A stretch of 64,000 bases of DNA from Pleodorina starrii (taxonomy: Eukaryota > Chlorophyta > Chlorophyceae > Chlamydomonadales > Volvocaceae). The notes beneath the pieces are model-generated. The model ran no database searches, was not told the origin of the DNA, and saw only the letters and a list, made by a program, of their open reading frames with translations. Position numbers and translations under genes: made by a program. Shown piece by piece: positions 22,708 through 31,958 of the stretch; the stretch's first letter is position 1; each line of letters opens with the position of its first letter. The stretch covers positions 43,856 to 107,855 of the forward strand of contig BRXU01000080.1 of the NCBI GenBank assembly GCA_030267565.1, in the 5' to 3' direction.

Positions 22708-25700
22708 GTTTATCATCAGTCATCGGTGCTCTCCGCGTAAACCTCTCCTTGGATTCCGCAGAATTTTCTACGGGCTTGCAGAAATCCCAGTCTCAAATGA
22801 AGCAGTTTGGGAAGACGATGGCCGTTGCTGGTGCGGGCATCACCGCAATCGGCGTCGGCGTTGCCGCGTCTGTCAAAAGCCAACTTGCAACGATTGACAC
22901 GCTCGGCAAGACCGCCGCGAACTTGGGCGTGCCGGTCGATGAACTGGCCCGCCTGCGCCACGCTGCGGACATGTCCGGTGCGTCCGCCACGTCCCTCGAC
23001 GGTGCGATCCGCAAACTCTCTCGCGGGATGATCGATACGCCAGAGAAGTTTAAGGAATTCGGGATCGCAGTGCGGGATGCCAACGGGAACATGCGCCCGA
23101 CGTCGGACATCATGGATGATCTCGCTGACAAGATGGCCGCGATGCCCACGTCTGCAGCACGCACGGCCATGGCGATGGAACTGATGGGTAAGACGGGCAC
23201 GGATCTCGTGTCGATGCTCTACGGGGGCTCGGACGCGCTGAAAAGCATGAAGGCCGAAGCGGACAGTCTGGGGATCGTGATCAGCCAAGAGCAGGCGAAC
23301 AACGCCGCGATGTTCAATGACAACCTGTCCCGCCTCGCGAAGCAGGCTGGCAGTTTCGCAACGATGATCGCCGCCAACCTTGCGCCGACGCTGGTGAGGA
23401 TCTCCGACGCAGTTGTGGCGGCGTCCGAAAAGTTCAGGGGCATGTCGCCCGCGATGCAGTCATTCGTGTCCACCGTTGCCGGGGCAACGCTTGTTGTCGG
23501 CCCGCTGCTGTCTGGTCTTGGTTTGCTGGTGATGACCGCTGGCCCGATTGTCGCGGCGATGGCACGGGCGGGTGTCGCGGTCGGCGGTGCGGGTGCTGCA
23601 TTAGCTGCGAAATCTGCGGCCCTGACAACGACGACTGCGGCTCTCACGACGACAACGGCCGCAACGACGGTCGCGACGGCCGCAACGGGGCGTCTCACAG
23701 CCTCTACAATCGCAGGAACTGCGGCACTGCGCGCAAAAGCCTTGGCAGCGGGCTTCCTGACGCGTGCTCTGGCGCTCGTCGGTGGCCCTATCGGCCTGAT
23801 CACCCTTGGTGTGGCGGCGGTGGCAGCAAAGATGCTCCTTTGGCCTGATGCTGCGGACAACGCTTCTGCTGCTCTGGAGCGTCATGGAAAGATCGTGGAC
23901 CGGATCAAGGCACGCTACGCAGAGATCGGCGGTGAGGTCCAAAACTGGAGCCAAGTCCTCTCCGAAACGACGGAACTGCAAGCAAAGCAAAATCTGGAAG
24001 AACTGATCGAAACGCAGCGCAAGGCGCGGGCAGCGATGATGAAGGGGGTGGTGAACGATCTCGCTCTCGACGCAGACTTGTCAAAAGAAGACTTCAACGT
24101 CCTGCGCGGACTGCGCGTTCAGTTTGAAGACGGGCAACTCACGATTGATCAGTTGAAGACATCTTTGTCTCAACTCGCTGCGAAATCCGATGAGGCAACA
24201 CAATCGATCCTCGCAACGGCGATGAACGCCGCAGACGCGATGCGTCCTGGGCAGACGGCGGTTAATGAGGCGCAGGCCCTCGTCGTCATGCTCGACAGTG
24301 CTGCGTCTGCGGCTGATCGTGCGGCTGCGCAGATCACGCTCGGGCTAAACTCATCTCTCCTTGAAACTGTATCCTTGCACGAGCGTGCGGCCACGGCTGC
24401 GCAGAACCTGAAAACAGCCGCAGAAGGCACGGCGGTCGCGGTGCAGGGCTGGGCAACGGATGTCTGGGCGGCGGCTATGGAGAAGGCCGCAGAAGCGGCA
24501 AGGCAGCACGAAGAGGCGGTCCGCTCGGCAACGGAGCAAGCGCAAGCACAACTCCTGACGCAGCAACAGCAGAACGAATTGACCCGCCTCGGGATGATTT
24601 TCGGACAGGACTCTCTCGTCGTTGCCCTCGAACGCAACCGGATCGAGAACCAAAACAATGTCGCGCTGATCAACCAGAGCCTCGCCACGCAGGACGTCAA
24701 GAACCAGCAGTTGGCGGCGGCAAGGGCGGCGTTTGAAATGGCAAACGCTCTTGCCCGGGCAGACGCTGCGGGTGGCGGCGTGCAGTCCCGGATCATGCAG
24801 ATCCGTGCGGGTCTGTCCGGTGCTATTCAACAAGCAAACGCACTTGCGCAGGCTCTCTCAAATGCGGCTGGATCGTTCGGATCCGCAATTGGCGGCCTCG
24901 GTAGGCTCGGGGCTGCGGCGAAGACTGCGGCGGCGGCGGGCAGTGCGTCCGTTGCTGCGGTGGGCGCATTCGCGAAGCCTCTGGGGAATATCGTCTCGAA
25001 CGCTATCGGCGGGATGATGAACGCTGCTGATGAGGCAATCGCCGCTGGAAAAACCTTGGAGGACTTTAAGCCGGAGCCCGTTGCGGATGTTAAAGATCCC
25101 GGCGCGGGCGGCGGCGGCGGTGCCAGCGCGGGTGGCGGTGGCGGTGCTGCCTCTGCGGTCGAAAAACTCACCGATGCACAGCGTGAGGCGGAGCGGGTCG
25201 AAAAGAGCCGGGCCGATGCTCTCAAGCGGCTGCAAGATGAGCACGAAAGGTATCGGGCGACGCTCGGGATGACAGAACAGGAGGAGCGCGTCTATCAAGC
25301 CGTGCAAGAAGCCGGAGTTGCCGGTGATGAGGCGAAAGTAGAGTCCATTCTTCGCCTGATCATCGAAACTGACCATTTGAAAAAACAGCAAGAAGAGATC
25401 CGCGAACTCAACAGCACGCTTGAGACGGGGTTCAGGGATGTGTTTGGGGCGGCGATCAAGGGAGCTGGTGAAGCGGGAGATGCTGTCGGCAAACTCCTTG
25501 ATCGGCTCTCGGACATGGTCTTGGACGGTGCTTTCGACATGCTCTGGAAGGGAACAACTTCCGGCTTCGGCGGGGTCGGCGGGCTGCTGCGCGGCTTCGT
25601 CGGGGGTGATGGCGGCGGTAGTGCCGGTGGCGGTGGCGGGATTGGTGGGTTCTTCTCTAACGTCTTGGGCAGTATCGGCAGAAACGCGAACGGGACACCA

Positions 25701-25994
25701 GGCTGGTCCGGCGGACTTACTTGGGTAGGTGAGCGCGGCCCTGAACTCGTGAATCTTTCACGGGGCTCCCAAGTGTTGAGCAACCCCGCGTCGCGGCGAA
25801 TGGTCGAAGGATCCATGGGCGGCGGTATCAACCGTGTCGAGATCGATCTGGGCCCCGGTCTGGAGGCGCGGATCATTTCGCGCGCTAACGATGACGCATT
25901 CAAGATCAATAAAGCCGCACTCGACGCTTACGACACGAAGCAAGCGCCCCGGTCGTCTTCCAATTTTCAGCGCGATCCACGGGTGAGGGGATAA
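22704..25994 (+). CDS. Tail tape measure protein
   Basis: At 1096 residues, the longest gene of the prophage. The N-terminus (LRVNLSLDSAEFSTGLQKSQSQMKQFGKTM, then LGKTAANLGVPVDELARLRHAADMSG) is the usual tape measure start. Hydrophobic Ala/Gly/Val segments (about 220-300 and 340-380) may become the DNA-entry pore, long helices form the ruler, and Gly-rich linkers occur near residues 800 and 970. The C-terminal GLTWVGERGPELVNLSRGSQVLSN is a motif shared by many siphophage tape measures. By the usual 0.15 nm per residue, the tail would be roughly 150 nm. Confidence 0.93.
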   Translation: MSLSSVIGALRVNLSLDSAEFSTGLQKSQSQMKQFGKTMAVAGAGITAIGVGVAASVKSQLATIDTLGKTAANLGVPVDELARLRHAADMSGASATSLDGAIRKLSRGMIDTPEKFKEFGIAVRDANGNMRPTSDIMDDLADKMAAMPTSAARTAMAMELMGKTGTDLVSMLYGGSDALKSMKAEADSLGIVISQEQANNAAMFNDNLSRLAKQAGSFATMIAANLAPTLVRISDAVVAASEKFRGMSPAMQSFVSTVAGATLVVGPLLSGLGLLVMTAGPIVAAMARAGVAVGGAGAALAAKSAALTTTTAALTTTTAATTVATAATGRLTASTIAGTAALRAKALAAGFLTRALALVGGPIGLITLGVAAVAAKMLLWPDAADNASAALERHGKIVDRIKARYAEIGGEVQNWSQVLSETTELQAKQNLEELIETQRKARAAMMKGVVNDLALDADLSKEDFNVLRGLRVQFEDGQLTIDQLKTSLSQLAAKSDEATQSILATAMNAADAMRPGQTAVNEAQALVVMLDSAASAADRAAAQITLGLNSSLLETVSLHERAATAAQNLKTAAEGTAVAVQGWATDVWAAAMEKAAEAARQHEEAVRSATEQAQAQLLTQQQQNELTRLGMIFGQDSLVVALERNRIENQNNVALINQSLATQDVKNQQLAAARAAFEMANALARADAAGGGVQSRIMQIRAGLSGAIQQANALAQALSNAAGSFGSAIGGLGRLGAAAKTAAAAGSASVAAVGAFAKPLGNIVSNAIGGMMNAADEAIAAGKTLEDFKPEPVADVKDPGAGGGGGASAGGGGGAASAVEKLTDAQREAERVEKSRADALKRLQDEHERYRATLGMTEQEERVYQAVQEAGVAGDEAKVESILRLIIETDHLKKQQEEIRELNSTLETGFRDVFGAAIKGAGEAGDAVGKLLDRLSDMVLDGAFDMLWKGTTSGFGGVGGLLRGFVGGDGGGSAGGGGGIGGFFSNVLGSIGRNANGTPGWSGGLTWVGERGPELVNLSRGSQVLSNPASRRMVEGSMGGGINRVEIDLGPGLEARIISRANDDAFKINKAALDAYDTKQAPRSSSNFQRDPRVRG

Positions 25995-25997
25995 ATC

Positions 25998-26648
25998 ATG
26001 GCAACATCATTACTGAACTTTTTCGATAAACTGCGTATCGCCTCATACACCTTTGAACTTGGGGAAAACCTGATCCACTCCCGAACAGGGGGTGGTGAGA
26101 TCCTGACGGCGGAGACTGGGCCGCGTCTGTGGAGAGGGTCGATCACCCTCTCCGCGATGTCCCATGATGACGCACGGCAGCAGGCGGCGCTGGTCAACGG
26201 CATGATGAATGCCGGGGCTGATTTTGAGGTGTTGGACAAGAAGCGGCAGTATCCACTCAAGAAGCCGGCGACCGGAACAATCCTCTATCCCACTGTCAAT
26301 CTCGCAACGACCGTCGGCCGGGTATTCAAGTTCACAAGTAGGCAGGCTGGACTCGTTTTTTCACCCGGAGATCTTTTTACATTCTCTCAACAGGAGACGG
26401 CTGTGATGACGCGTCGGATCCTGAATGAGGTCTCGGAAGGTGTGACAACACCCGCGTCGGGAACGATCTTCAACATCACGATGTCGATGCCACATCGGGG
26501 CACCTCGACGATAAACCCCACAAGCCCAACATTTGACCGGCCTTTCTGCAACGCAAAGATCGTGCCCGGTTCTGTCACCCCGTTCAGTCGATACCCGGAT
26601 CACGCGTCCGGACTCTCGTTTGAGTGGATCCAATCAATTAGAGCGTGA
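25998..26648 (+). CDS. Minor tail protein, distal-tail-like
   Basis: A 216-residue protein right after the tape measure, where distal tail (Dit-like) proteins are encoded. Beta-rich stretches (RLWRGSITLSAMSHDDARQQAALVNGMM, GRVFKFTSRQAGLVFSPGDLFTF) agree with a ring-forming tail adaptor. I do not recognise a precise family. The start follows the tape measure stop by three bases. Confidence 0.65.
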   Translation: MATSLLNFFDKLRIASYTFELGENLIHSRTGGGEILTAETGPRLWRGSITLSAMSHDDARQQAALVNGMMNAGADFEVLDKKRQYPLKKPATGTILYPTVNLATTVGRVFKFTSRQAGLVFSPGDLFTFSQQETAVMTRRILNEVSEGVTTPASGTIFNITMSMPHRGTSTINPTSPTFDRPFCNAKIVPGSVTPFSRYPDHASGLSFEWIQSIRA

Positions 26649-26657
26649 GGTTATAAA

Positions 26658-27278
26658 ATGCAGATTTCTGAACAGGTTATGACAGGTATGCGAAACGGAT
26701 CGGTCTCCGCTCGCTGGCTCATCGGGATCACGGCGGGGAACGCGTCCACATCCGTTTCTTTGTATCTTTCTACATTTGAAGGTGATCTCCGGATCAACAT
26801 CGGAGGGGTGCGAAATTACATCGGTGCGGGGTCCATTCTCGGGATCCCGGAGATCGTCTATGAGACGGGCACGGTGATCCAGAACCAACGCCTCACCCTG
26901 TCGATCCTGTCTCCAGAGGTCATCAGGGCAATTCGGACTTTTGACCCCCGTCTCGCCCCACTTGAGATGCGGATCGCGTTTTTCGATGTGGAAACCGGGG
27001 CGATCATCGATACGCCGATGGCGTATGAAGGCACGATTGACACCGTCGATATCACAGAAGGCGAAGAGGCACGGGTTGATGTCGTCGTCGCATCCCTGAA
27101 CCGATCTGGAACGCAGACGCTCCCGCATATGAAATCGGATTCCGCACAGAAACTCCGGACGCTCTACTCTTACAGCCCCCGTGATGACGGACGCAAATAC
27201 GCTTCAATCGCCGGATCCGTTAACGTGTCTTGGGGCCAGTCCAGCGATACAGTTTTCAGGATGAAAAACAGAGGGTAA
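26658..27278 (+). CDS. Minor tail protein, hub-region
   Basis: A 206-residue protein with a pattern known from alphaproteobacterial siphophage tails: YIGAGSILGIPEIVYETGTVIQNQRLTLSIL, APLEMRIAFFDVETGAIIDTPMAYEGTIDTVDITEGEEARVDVVVAS and a C-terminal YSPRDDGRKYASIAGSVNVSWGQ. It is encoded before the NlpC/P60-like peptidase, the standard order of tail tip genes. Exact place in the tip is inference. Confidence 0.7.
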   Translation: MQISEQVMTGMRNGSVSARWLIGITAGNASTSVSLYLSTFEGDLRINIGGVRNYIGAGSILGIPEIVYETGTVIQNQRLTLSILSPEVIRAIRTFDPRLAPLEMRIAFFDVETGAIIDTPMAYEGTIDTVDITEGEEARVDVVVASLNRSGTQTLPHMKSDSAQKLRTLYSYSPRDDGRKYASIAGSVNVSWGQSSDTVFRMKNRG

Positions 27279-27292
27279 AGGGCCTCTCCTCA

Positions 27293-27321
27293 CGCCGACA
27301 CACAAGCCGCCCGCGCAATAA
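27293..27321 (+). promoter_or_regulatory. Phage promoter-like module before the tail tip genes (P7)
   Basis: CGCCGA (27293-27298), 16 bases, GCAATAA (27315-27321), then CTGATTCAAGCGCGGGAGG, which runs into the ribosome binding site of the next gene. Confidence 0.66.
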
Positions 27322-27345
27322 CTGATTCAAGCGCGGGAGGTGAAT

Positions 27346-27738
27346 ATGAAAAAGGCAGACTGGATTGCGGCGTTGCACGCGTATCTCGAAGAAGTGCGTG
27401 AAGTGCCGTTCAAATACGGCACACACGACTGCGGGATTTTCACCTCGGGTGCAATCCAGGCGATGACGGGTGACGATCCCGCGTCCGTTTTCCGTGGCCG
27501 CTATAAGACGCATATCGGCGCCCTGCGGGCTATGCGCAAATCAGGATTCACGGATCAACACGCAATCGCAGCAAGCCTCTTTAAAGAGATCCGCCCTGCA
27601 TTCGCGTCCACGGGGGACATCTGCACGATGCCGGGTTCTGTTCTCGGCGTCTGCGTGGGTGATCGCGTGGCGGTCGCTGGAAACGACTGCCTGCGGTTCA
27701 TCTCCGCAGACGAGATCGAGAGGGCGTTTCGCGTATGA
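27346..27738 (+). CDS. Tail-tip NlpC/P60-like peptidase (DUF6950-like)
   Basis: A 130-residue protein. FKYGTHDCGIFTSGAIQAMTGDDPASVFRGRYKT contains the catalytic-type Cys in the H-D-C context of phage NlpC/P60-like enzymes; the C-terminal half (GDICTMPGSVLGVCVGDRVAVAGNDCLRFI) completes a small barrel-like fold, although a clear second His is not obvious. Such tail-tip proteins cut cell-wall peptide links during DNA injection. ATG 27346 follows GGGAGGTG; a GTG at 27340 overlaps that site. Confidence 0.8.
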   Translation: MKKADWIAALHAYLEEVREVPFKYGTHDCGIFTSGAIQAMTGDDPASVFRGRYKTHIGALRAMRKSGFTDQHAIAASLFKEIRPAFASTGDICTMPGSVLGVCVGDRVAVAGNDCLRFISADEIERAFRV

Positions 27739-30131
27739 AAACCCTATCTCGAATTTTACTGGCATTTCATCTCCTCTGCGTGACCGCCGTCGCTGCACAC
27801 GCGGATCCGATCTCGGCTGGCCTGACGACGCTCCTGTCCGGCGCGGCTTTTGGCGGCGGCTGGATCGGCGCAGCGGCGGGGATCGCTGCACGGGCAGCAA
27901 TTTCTGCGGGTATGTCAAAGCTGGCGTCTGCGATTATGGGCACGCCCAAACAGCAGCAGAGCGGCGGCATCACGACAAGCGTGACGGTGTCAGGTGAAGA
28001 CGTCCCGCAGAGTATAGTCTTTGGCCGATACGCTACCGGCGGTGCCGCGATCTGCCCGCCCTACACCTTCGATTTTAAAGACGACATGCCCGGCGAATAC
28101 CTCGTCTATGTGATCGCCCTGTCGGACTATCCAATCGACGGCCTGGAATCGATGATTGTCGATGGGCAGAAATGCACAGTCGCAGCAACGCAGCGTGTCC
28201 CCGGTGATGCTGGATTTATTCCAGAGGACGGATACGGACGTCGGATCGTGGATCCGTCAGGAAAACTGGACGGATATGCGTTTGTGCGTGTTTTCGACGG
28301 CACGCAAACAGTTGCGGACCCGAAACTGGTCCAGATGTTTGGCAGTCATCCGGAGCGGCCGTGGAATTCGTTCATGCGCCTCTACGGCGTCGCGTATGCT
28401 GTCGTGACCTTCAAATACAAGGCGGACAAGTTCTCGGGGATGCCTGCGTGTAAGTTCGTTCTGCGTGGCGCGAAACTGCTTGATTTCCGCACTGGCGAAA
28501 CCGTCTTCACAAACAACCCGGTTATCCACGCTTACAACATCATGCGCGGCATAAAGTTGGCGGGAAGAGCGGGCACATACGGGATGAACATCCCCGAGAC
28601 TGCGTTCCCCATCGCCGCTTGGCGGGCCGCAGCGAACGCCTGTGATGAGCAGATGACGGACGGGCCGCGATATCAAGCGGGCCTCGAATTTTCACTTTCG
28701 GAAGAGCCATTGGCCGTCATTGACGAACTGATGAAGTCTTGCGGTGGCGATATCGCTGAAGTCGGCGGGACATACAATATCTCTGTCGGCCCGCCGGGCG
28801 TTGCCGTCGCGTCGATCACGGACGACGACATCATCATCTCTGATGACCGGAAGATGGTCGTTTCTGGCGGCCTGGCAACAATCTTTAACGGCGTCTCTGC
28901 GTCGTATCCGTCTCCTGACGATCTGTGGGAAGAGCGTGAGGCGGTGCCTTGGAAGAACACGACTTGGGCACAGTATGACGGACGGAACGGGCGGCGTGAG
29001 ATCATCGCTGACCTGAAACTGCCTGCTGTGCCTTATCCGAAACAGGTCCGCCGGCTGATGCGGGAATTGGCTTTCGACAACCGGCGTGAGCAGAGGCACA
29101 CGATTACCCTGGGGCCGTTGGCCCTGACGCTGATGCCTCTGCAAACGATCTCTTGGACGTCGGCGCAGCATGGCTACGCTGCGAAGTTGTTTGAGATCAC
29201 GACGCTGATCATCTCGCCGGACACGCTGAACGTCACCCTTTCCCTGCGTGAGCGTGGCGTGGCTGACTACGCCGCAGATCCTGTGAGCGATGCGGACGTG
29301 CCGCCAACCGTGCCGTCGGCACCGGAAAGCAAAAACACTACGGTCAATGGGTTCCTCGTTCTGCCGGAAACCGTGAACTCCGCTTTGGGCGTGGCTCGAC
29401 GTCCAGGCATCCGGATACTGTGGTCCGAAGGGGCCTCTTACGCGTCAATCACCTACGCGATCCGTCTCAAAGGATACGCGAACACAATCCTGTCCGGGTC
29501 CATCATAGACGTTCCTGCCGCAACGCATCTGGTCACGGAAGGGCTCCTTCCAGACACCGAATACGAAGTCCGCGTTAAGCCTGTGATCGCGGGCAGGGAG
29601 ACAGTGTGGACGCCTTGGCGGGCCGTGAAGACGCTTATCTCTGGGCTGGGTGGATCGGACATCAGCGATGAAGCGATCACGGAATCCAAGATCGCGAATG
29701 ACAGCATCACGTTCCCCAAGATTAAGCGGAGCACACTTTTCGTGCCTCGTTTCATCAAGCGGGCGGACATCACACTGCCCGCCACGTCGTCCAGCACGGC
29801 CCCCGTGTCGATCTTTGATGAGATCATCCCAGACTATGACGGCGGCGGGTTCATCGTGAACCTGAACGCGGTGATCGACACGCTGGCGAACGTCGGGGCA
29901 TTCGCCCGGTTTGAACTTCTCATCAATAACGCCGTGCAGTCCGCAGCAAGTGCAGGCGTTGCAGGTGCGGGTGCGATAATGCCGCTGTCTCTCTCGGGGA
30001 CTTTTACAGGATTGACGTCAACGCGGGTCGTCATCAGGGCTTTCACGCACACGGCGGCAAGCATGACGGGCGGCAGCGTAGTCGCGACCGCACGAAACAT
30101 CACACTCACAATCGGAGGCACTCGGAGATGA
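27735..30131 (+). CDS. Tail tip / receptor-binding hub protein (J-like)
   Basis: A 798-residue protein in the place of the lambda J-like central fibre. QSIVFGRYATGGAAICPPY near residue 95 and the region about 310-510 (AEVGGTYNISVG, NGVSASYPSPDDLWEEREAVPW, YPKQVRRLMRELAFDNRREQRHTI) resemble the phage tail hub fold; a fibronectin type III-like domain follows (LLPDTEYEVRVKPVI, about 595-640), then a beta-rich tip. Odd: the first 25 residues (RILLAFHLLCVTAVAAHADP) look exactly like a Sec signal peptide. The start overlaps the peptidase stop (ATGA). It probably decides host range. Confidence 0.85.
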   Translation: MKTLSRILLAFHLLCVTAVAAHADPISAGLTTLLSGAAFGGGWIGAAAGIAARAAISAGMSKLASAIMGTPKQQQSGGITTSVTVSGEDVPQSIVFGRYATGGAAICPPYTFDFKDDMPGEYLVYVIALSDYPIDGLESMIVDGQKCTVAATQRVPGDAGFIPEDGYGRRIVDPSGKLDGYAFVRVFDGTQTVADPKLVQMFGSHPERPWNSFMRLYGVAYAVVTFKYKADKFSGMPACKFVLRGAKLLDFRTGETVFTNNPVIHAYNIMRGIKLAGRAGTYGMNIPETAFPIAAWRAAANACDEQMTDGPRYQAGLEFSLSEEPLAVIDELMKSCGGDIAEVGGTYNISVGPPGVAVASITDDDIIISDDRKMVVSGGLATIFNGVSASYPSPDDLWEEREAVPWKNTTWAQYDGRNGRREIIADLKLPAVPYPKQVRRLMRELAFDNRREQRHTITLGPLALTLMPLQTISWTSAQHGYAAKLFEITTLIISPDTLNVTLSLRERGVADYAADPVSDADVPPTVPSAPESKNTTVNGFLVLPETVNSALGVARRPGIRILWSEGASYASITYAIRLKGYANTILSGSIIDVPAATHLVTEGLLPDTEYEVRVKPVIAGRETVWTPWRAVKTLISGLGGSDISDEAITESKIANDSITFPKIKRSTLFVPRFIKRADITLPATSSSTAPVSIFDEIIPDYDGGGFIVNLNAVIDTLANVGAFARFELLINNAVQSAASAGVAGAGAIMPLSLSGTFTGLTSTRVVIRAFTHTAASMTGGSVVATARNITLTIGGTRR

Positions 30132-30703
30132 ACTTTGCTTATGTGGACAGCCGCACGGGGGCTATGACGGTCTCATCCGTGGCACCGGATCACGTCTCCA
30201 TCTGGTGGGATGTGAGCGAAGACGCGGATCCGAACGCTTTGGTTTTGATGCCGGTGTTTCCTGTGGATGAGAACGGGGATCCGAATCTCACCGTTGAGCC
30301 GCAGATCATGGCGGTTGAGGTTGCGGAGGCGTCTCCGCAGCCCTGGATGATCTGGGACGCGGACGCCGACGAATGGTGTGACGCACGGACACCGGAAGAG
30401 ACGGCAACGGATCTCGAGAGGTGTCGGGCGGCTGCGGGGATGCTCCGCTCCGTATTCTGCATATCCTGCGTGGCTCACGGCGTCTTCACTGATGAAGAGG
30501 CGATCTCCGCAGCAAGGGGAGAGACCCCGGATCCGCTCGCGGATGTCTTCGGGATGATGCCTAATGAAACTCGTCTGGCGGCACGGGCGGCTTGGGCGGG
30601 GTCTCCGTCCGTGGGCCGGATGGATCCGCTGACGCTCGCAATCGCAGATCACTTTCAGATCGGTGTCGATCATCTCGACGCCATGTTTGGCCTGCGGGCG
30701 TAA
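30128..30703 (+). CDS. Unknown protein after the tail tip gene
   Basis: A 191-residue acidic protein, overlapping the tail tip gene by four bases. The N-terminal part (NFAYVDSRTGAMTVSSVAPDHV) resembles small tail fibre accessory proteins; the C-terminal part is helical with several cysteines (RSVFCISCVAHG). I do not recognise a family. Position suggests a tail fibre attachment or assembly protein. Confidence 0.6.
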   Translation: MNFAYVDSRTGAMTVSSVAPDHVSIWWDVSEDADPNALVLMPVFPVDENGDPNLTVEPQIMAVEVAEASPQPWMIWDADADEWCDARTPEETATDLERCRAAAGMLRSVFCISCVAHGVFTDEEAISAARGETPDPLADVFGMMPNETRLAARAAWAGSPSVGRMDPLTLAIADHFQIGVDHLDAMFGLRA

Positions 30704-30735
30704 TCTGTTGACGCACTAAAAACACTGCCTGCACA

Positions 30736-30765
30736 CGCCGAAACCTTGGCCCTCACGCGCAATAC
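30736..30765 (+). promoter_or_regulatory. Phage promoter-like module before the lysis genes (P8)
   Basis: CGCCGA (30736-30741), 17 bases, GCAATAC (30759-30765), then AACGGTGAAGGCG. Nearly identical to the copies before portal and protease. Confidence 0.68.
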
Positions 30766-30789
30766 AACGGTGAAGGCGAGGGCGCGGTT

Positions 30790-31632
30790 ATGGCATTAGA
30801 CACACAGAATTTCATCAATCCAGAGTGGTTGCCACGCGTTTCAATGCGCCGGATCCACTGGCATTGGACTGCGGGCACGCACACCCCGAATGACGTTGAC
30901 CGGCGTGCTTATCACCTGCTGATCGACGGTGAGGGCCGGTGGCATCGTGGCACAGCGTCCATTGCGCTCAACAGCGGTGGCATCAAGCCGGGCTACGCCG
31001 CACACACACTCAACGCGAACAGCGATGCCATCGGTATCAGCCTGTGCGGAATGGCCGGGGCCACGGAAGCCCCGTTCAGCGCAGGCCGCTACCCGATCCG
31101 CCCGGCGCAGATTGATGCGCTGGTTGGCGGATGTCGGATCTTAAGCGATATCTACGGCATCCCAGTCTCCCGAAAGACCATGCTCTCACACGCAGAGGTG
31201 CATTCCACGCTCGGGATCCAGCAGCGCAATAAATGGGATTGGACCCGTCTGCCGGACGACGTGACCACGCTACGCGGGGGGCACGCAATTGGTGATTGGA
31301 TCAGGGGACGGATCTCGAAAGACGGCGTGTCCACAGATCCGGTGCCAGTGGGCGCTACGGCCACGGTGACTGCCTCTGCACTCAACGCACGCAACGCGCC
31401 GAACGGTGAAATCACCGGCAGTCTGCCGCAGGGAACGTTGCTGTCAGTCATTGATCAGGAGGGCATCTGGCTCCGCGTGGAGACGCCTGGCGGCTTCAAA
31501 GTGTGGGTGAGCACGCAGCATGTCGAGATCATCGATGGGCCCCGCCCACTGGTGCCGACAGCTCCAGATCCACGCCGCGCGCTGATCGCGGATTTACGCA
31601 AGCATCTCGACACGCTCGAAGCGGCACTTTGA
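30790..31632 (+). CDS. N-acetylmuramoyl-L-alanine amidase endolysin
   Basis: A 280-residue lysin. Residues about 15-160 form an amidase_2/PGRP domain: RIHWHWTAG with a zinc-binding His, YHLLIDGEGRWHRG with the conserved YH, and SHAEVHSTLGIQQRNKWDW with the last zinc ligands. Residues about 190-245 (TASALNARNAPNGEITGSLPQGTLLSV, WLRVETPGGFKVWVSTQHVEI) are a bacterial SH3 domain that binds the cell wall. No signal peptide, so a holin must release it, and holin-like genes follow directly. Confidence 0.92.
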   Translation: MALDTQNFINPEWLPRVSMRRIHWHWTAGTHTPNDVDRRAYHLLIDGEGRWHRGTASIALNSGGIKPGYAAHTLNANSDAIGISLCGMAGATEAPFSAGRYPIRPAQIDALVGGCRILSDIYGIPVSRKTMLSHAEVHSTLGIQQRNKWDWTRLPDDVTTLRGGHAIGDWIRGRISKDGVSTDPVPVGATATVTASALNARNAPNGEITGSLPQGTLLSVIDQEGIWLRVETPGGFKVWVSTQHVEIIDGPRPLVPTAPDPRRALIADLRKHLDTLEAAL

Positions 31633-31643
31633 AAGGAGCCCTC

Positions 31644-31958
31644 ATGAAAGACATCAAACCCATCTTCATCGCGAAGACCCGCTCATTCTGGCTGGGCATC
31701 GTCCCCGCCGCCCTGACCTTGATCGACGTGATCGCCGGGGCTGCAACGGACGGCACGGCTGAACCCATCGCGGGGGCCGTTGCCGCGTTGCTCGGCCCGT
31801 TCACCGGAACCACGGCCGAACAGGTGCACTCCTTCATGCTGGCGGTGGCCCCAATCTGTGCACTGATCGTTGCCCATCAGCGCAAAGGCGTGTCTCGGCC
31901 CTACGCTGCAACACCCGGCAAAGAGGCCGCCGCTGTGCAGGCAGAGGTGATCGAATGA
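31644..31958 (+). CDS. Holin-like membrane protein 1
   Basis: A 104-residue protein with two or three hydrophobic segments (FWLGIVPAALTLIDVIAGAA, IAGAVAALLGPF, FMLAVAPICALIVAH) and a charged C-terminus, in the lysis cassette after the endolysin. ATG 31644 follows AAAGGAG. Its last bases overlap the next gene (ATGA). Holin identity rests on topology and position. Confidence 0.7.
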   Translation: MKDIKPIFIAKTRSFWLGIVPAALTLIDVIAGAATDGTAEPIAGAVAALLGPFTGTTAEQVHSFMLAVAPICALIVAHQRKGVSRPYAATPGKEAAAVQAEVIE

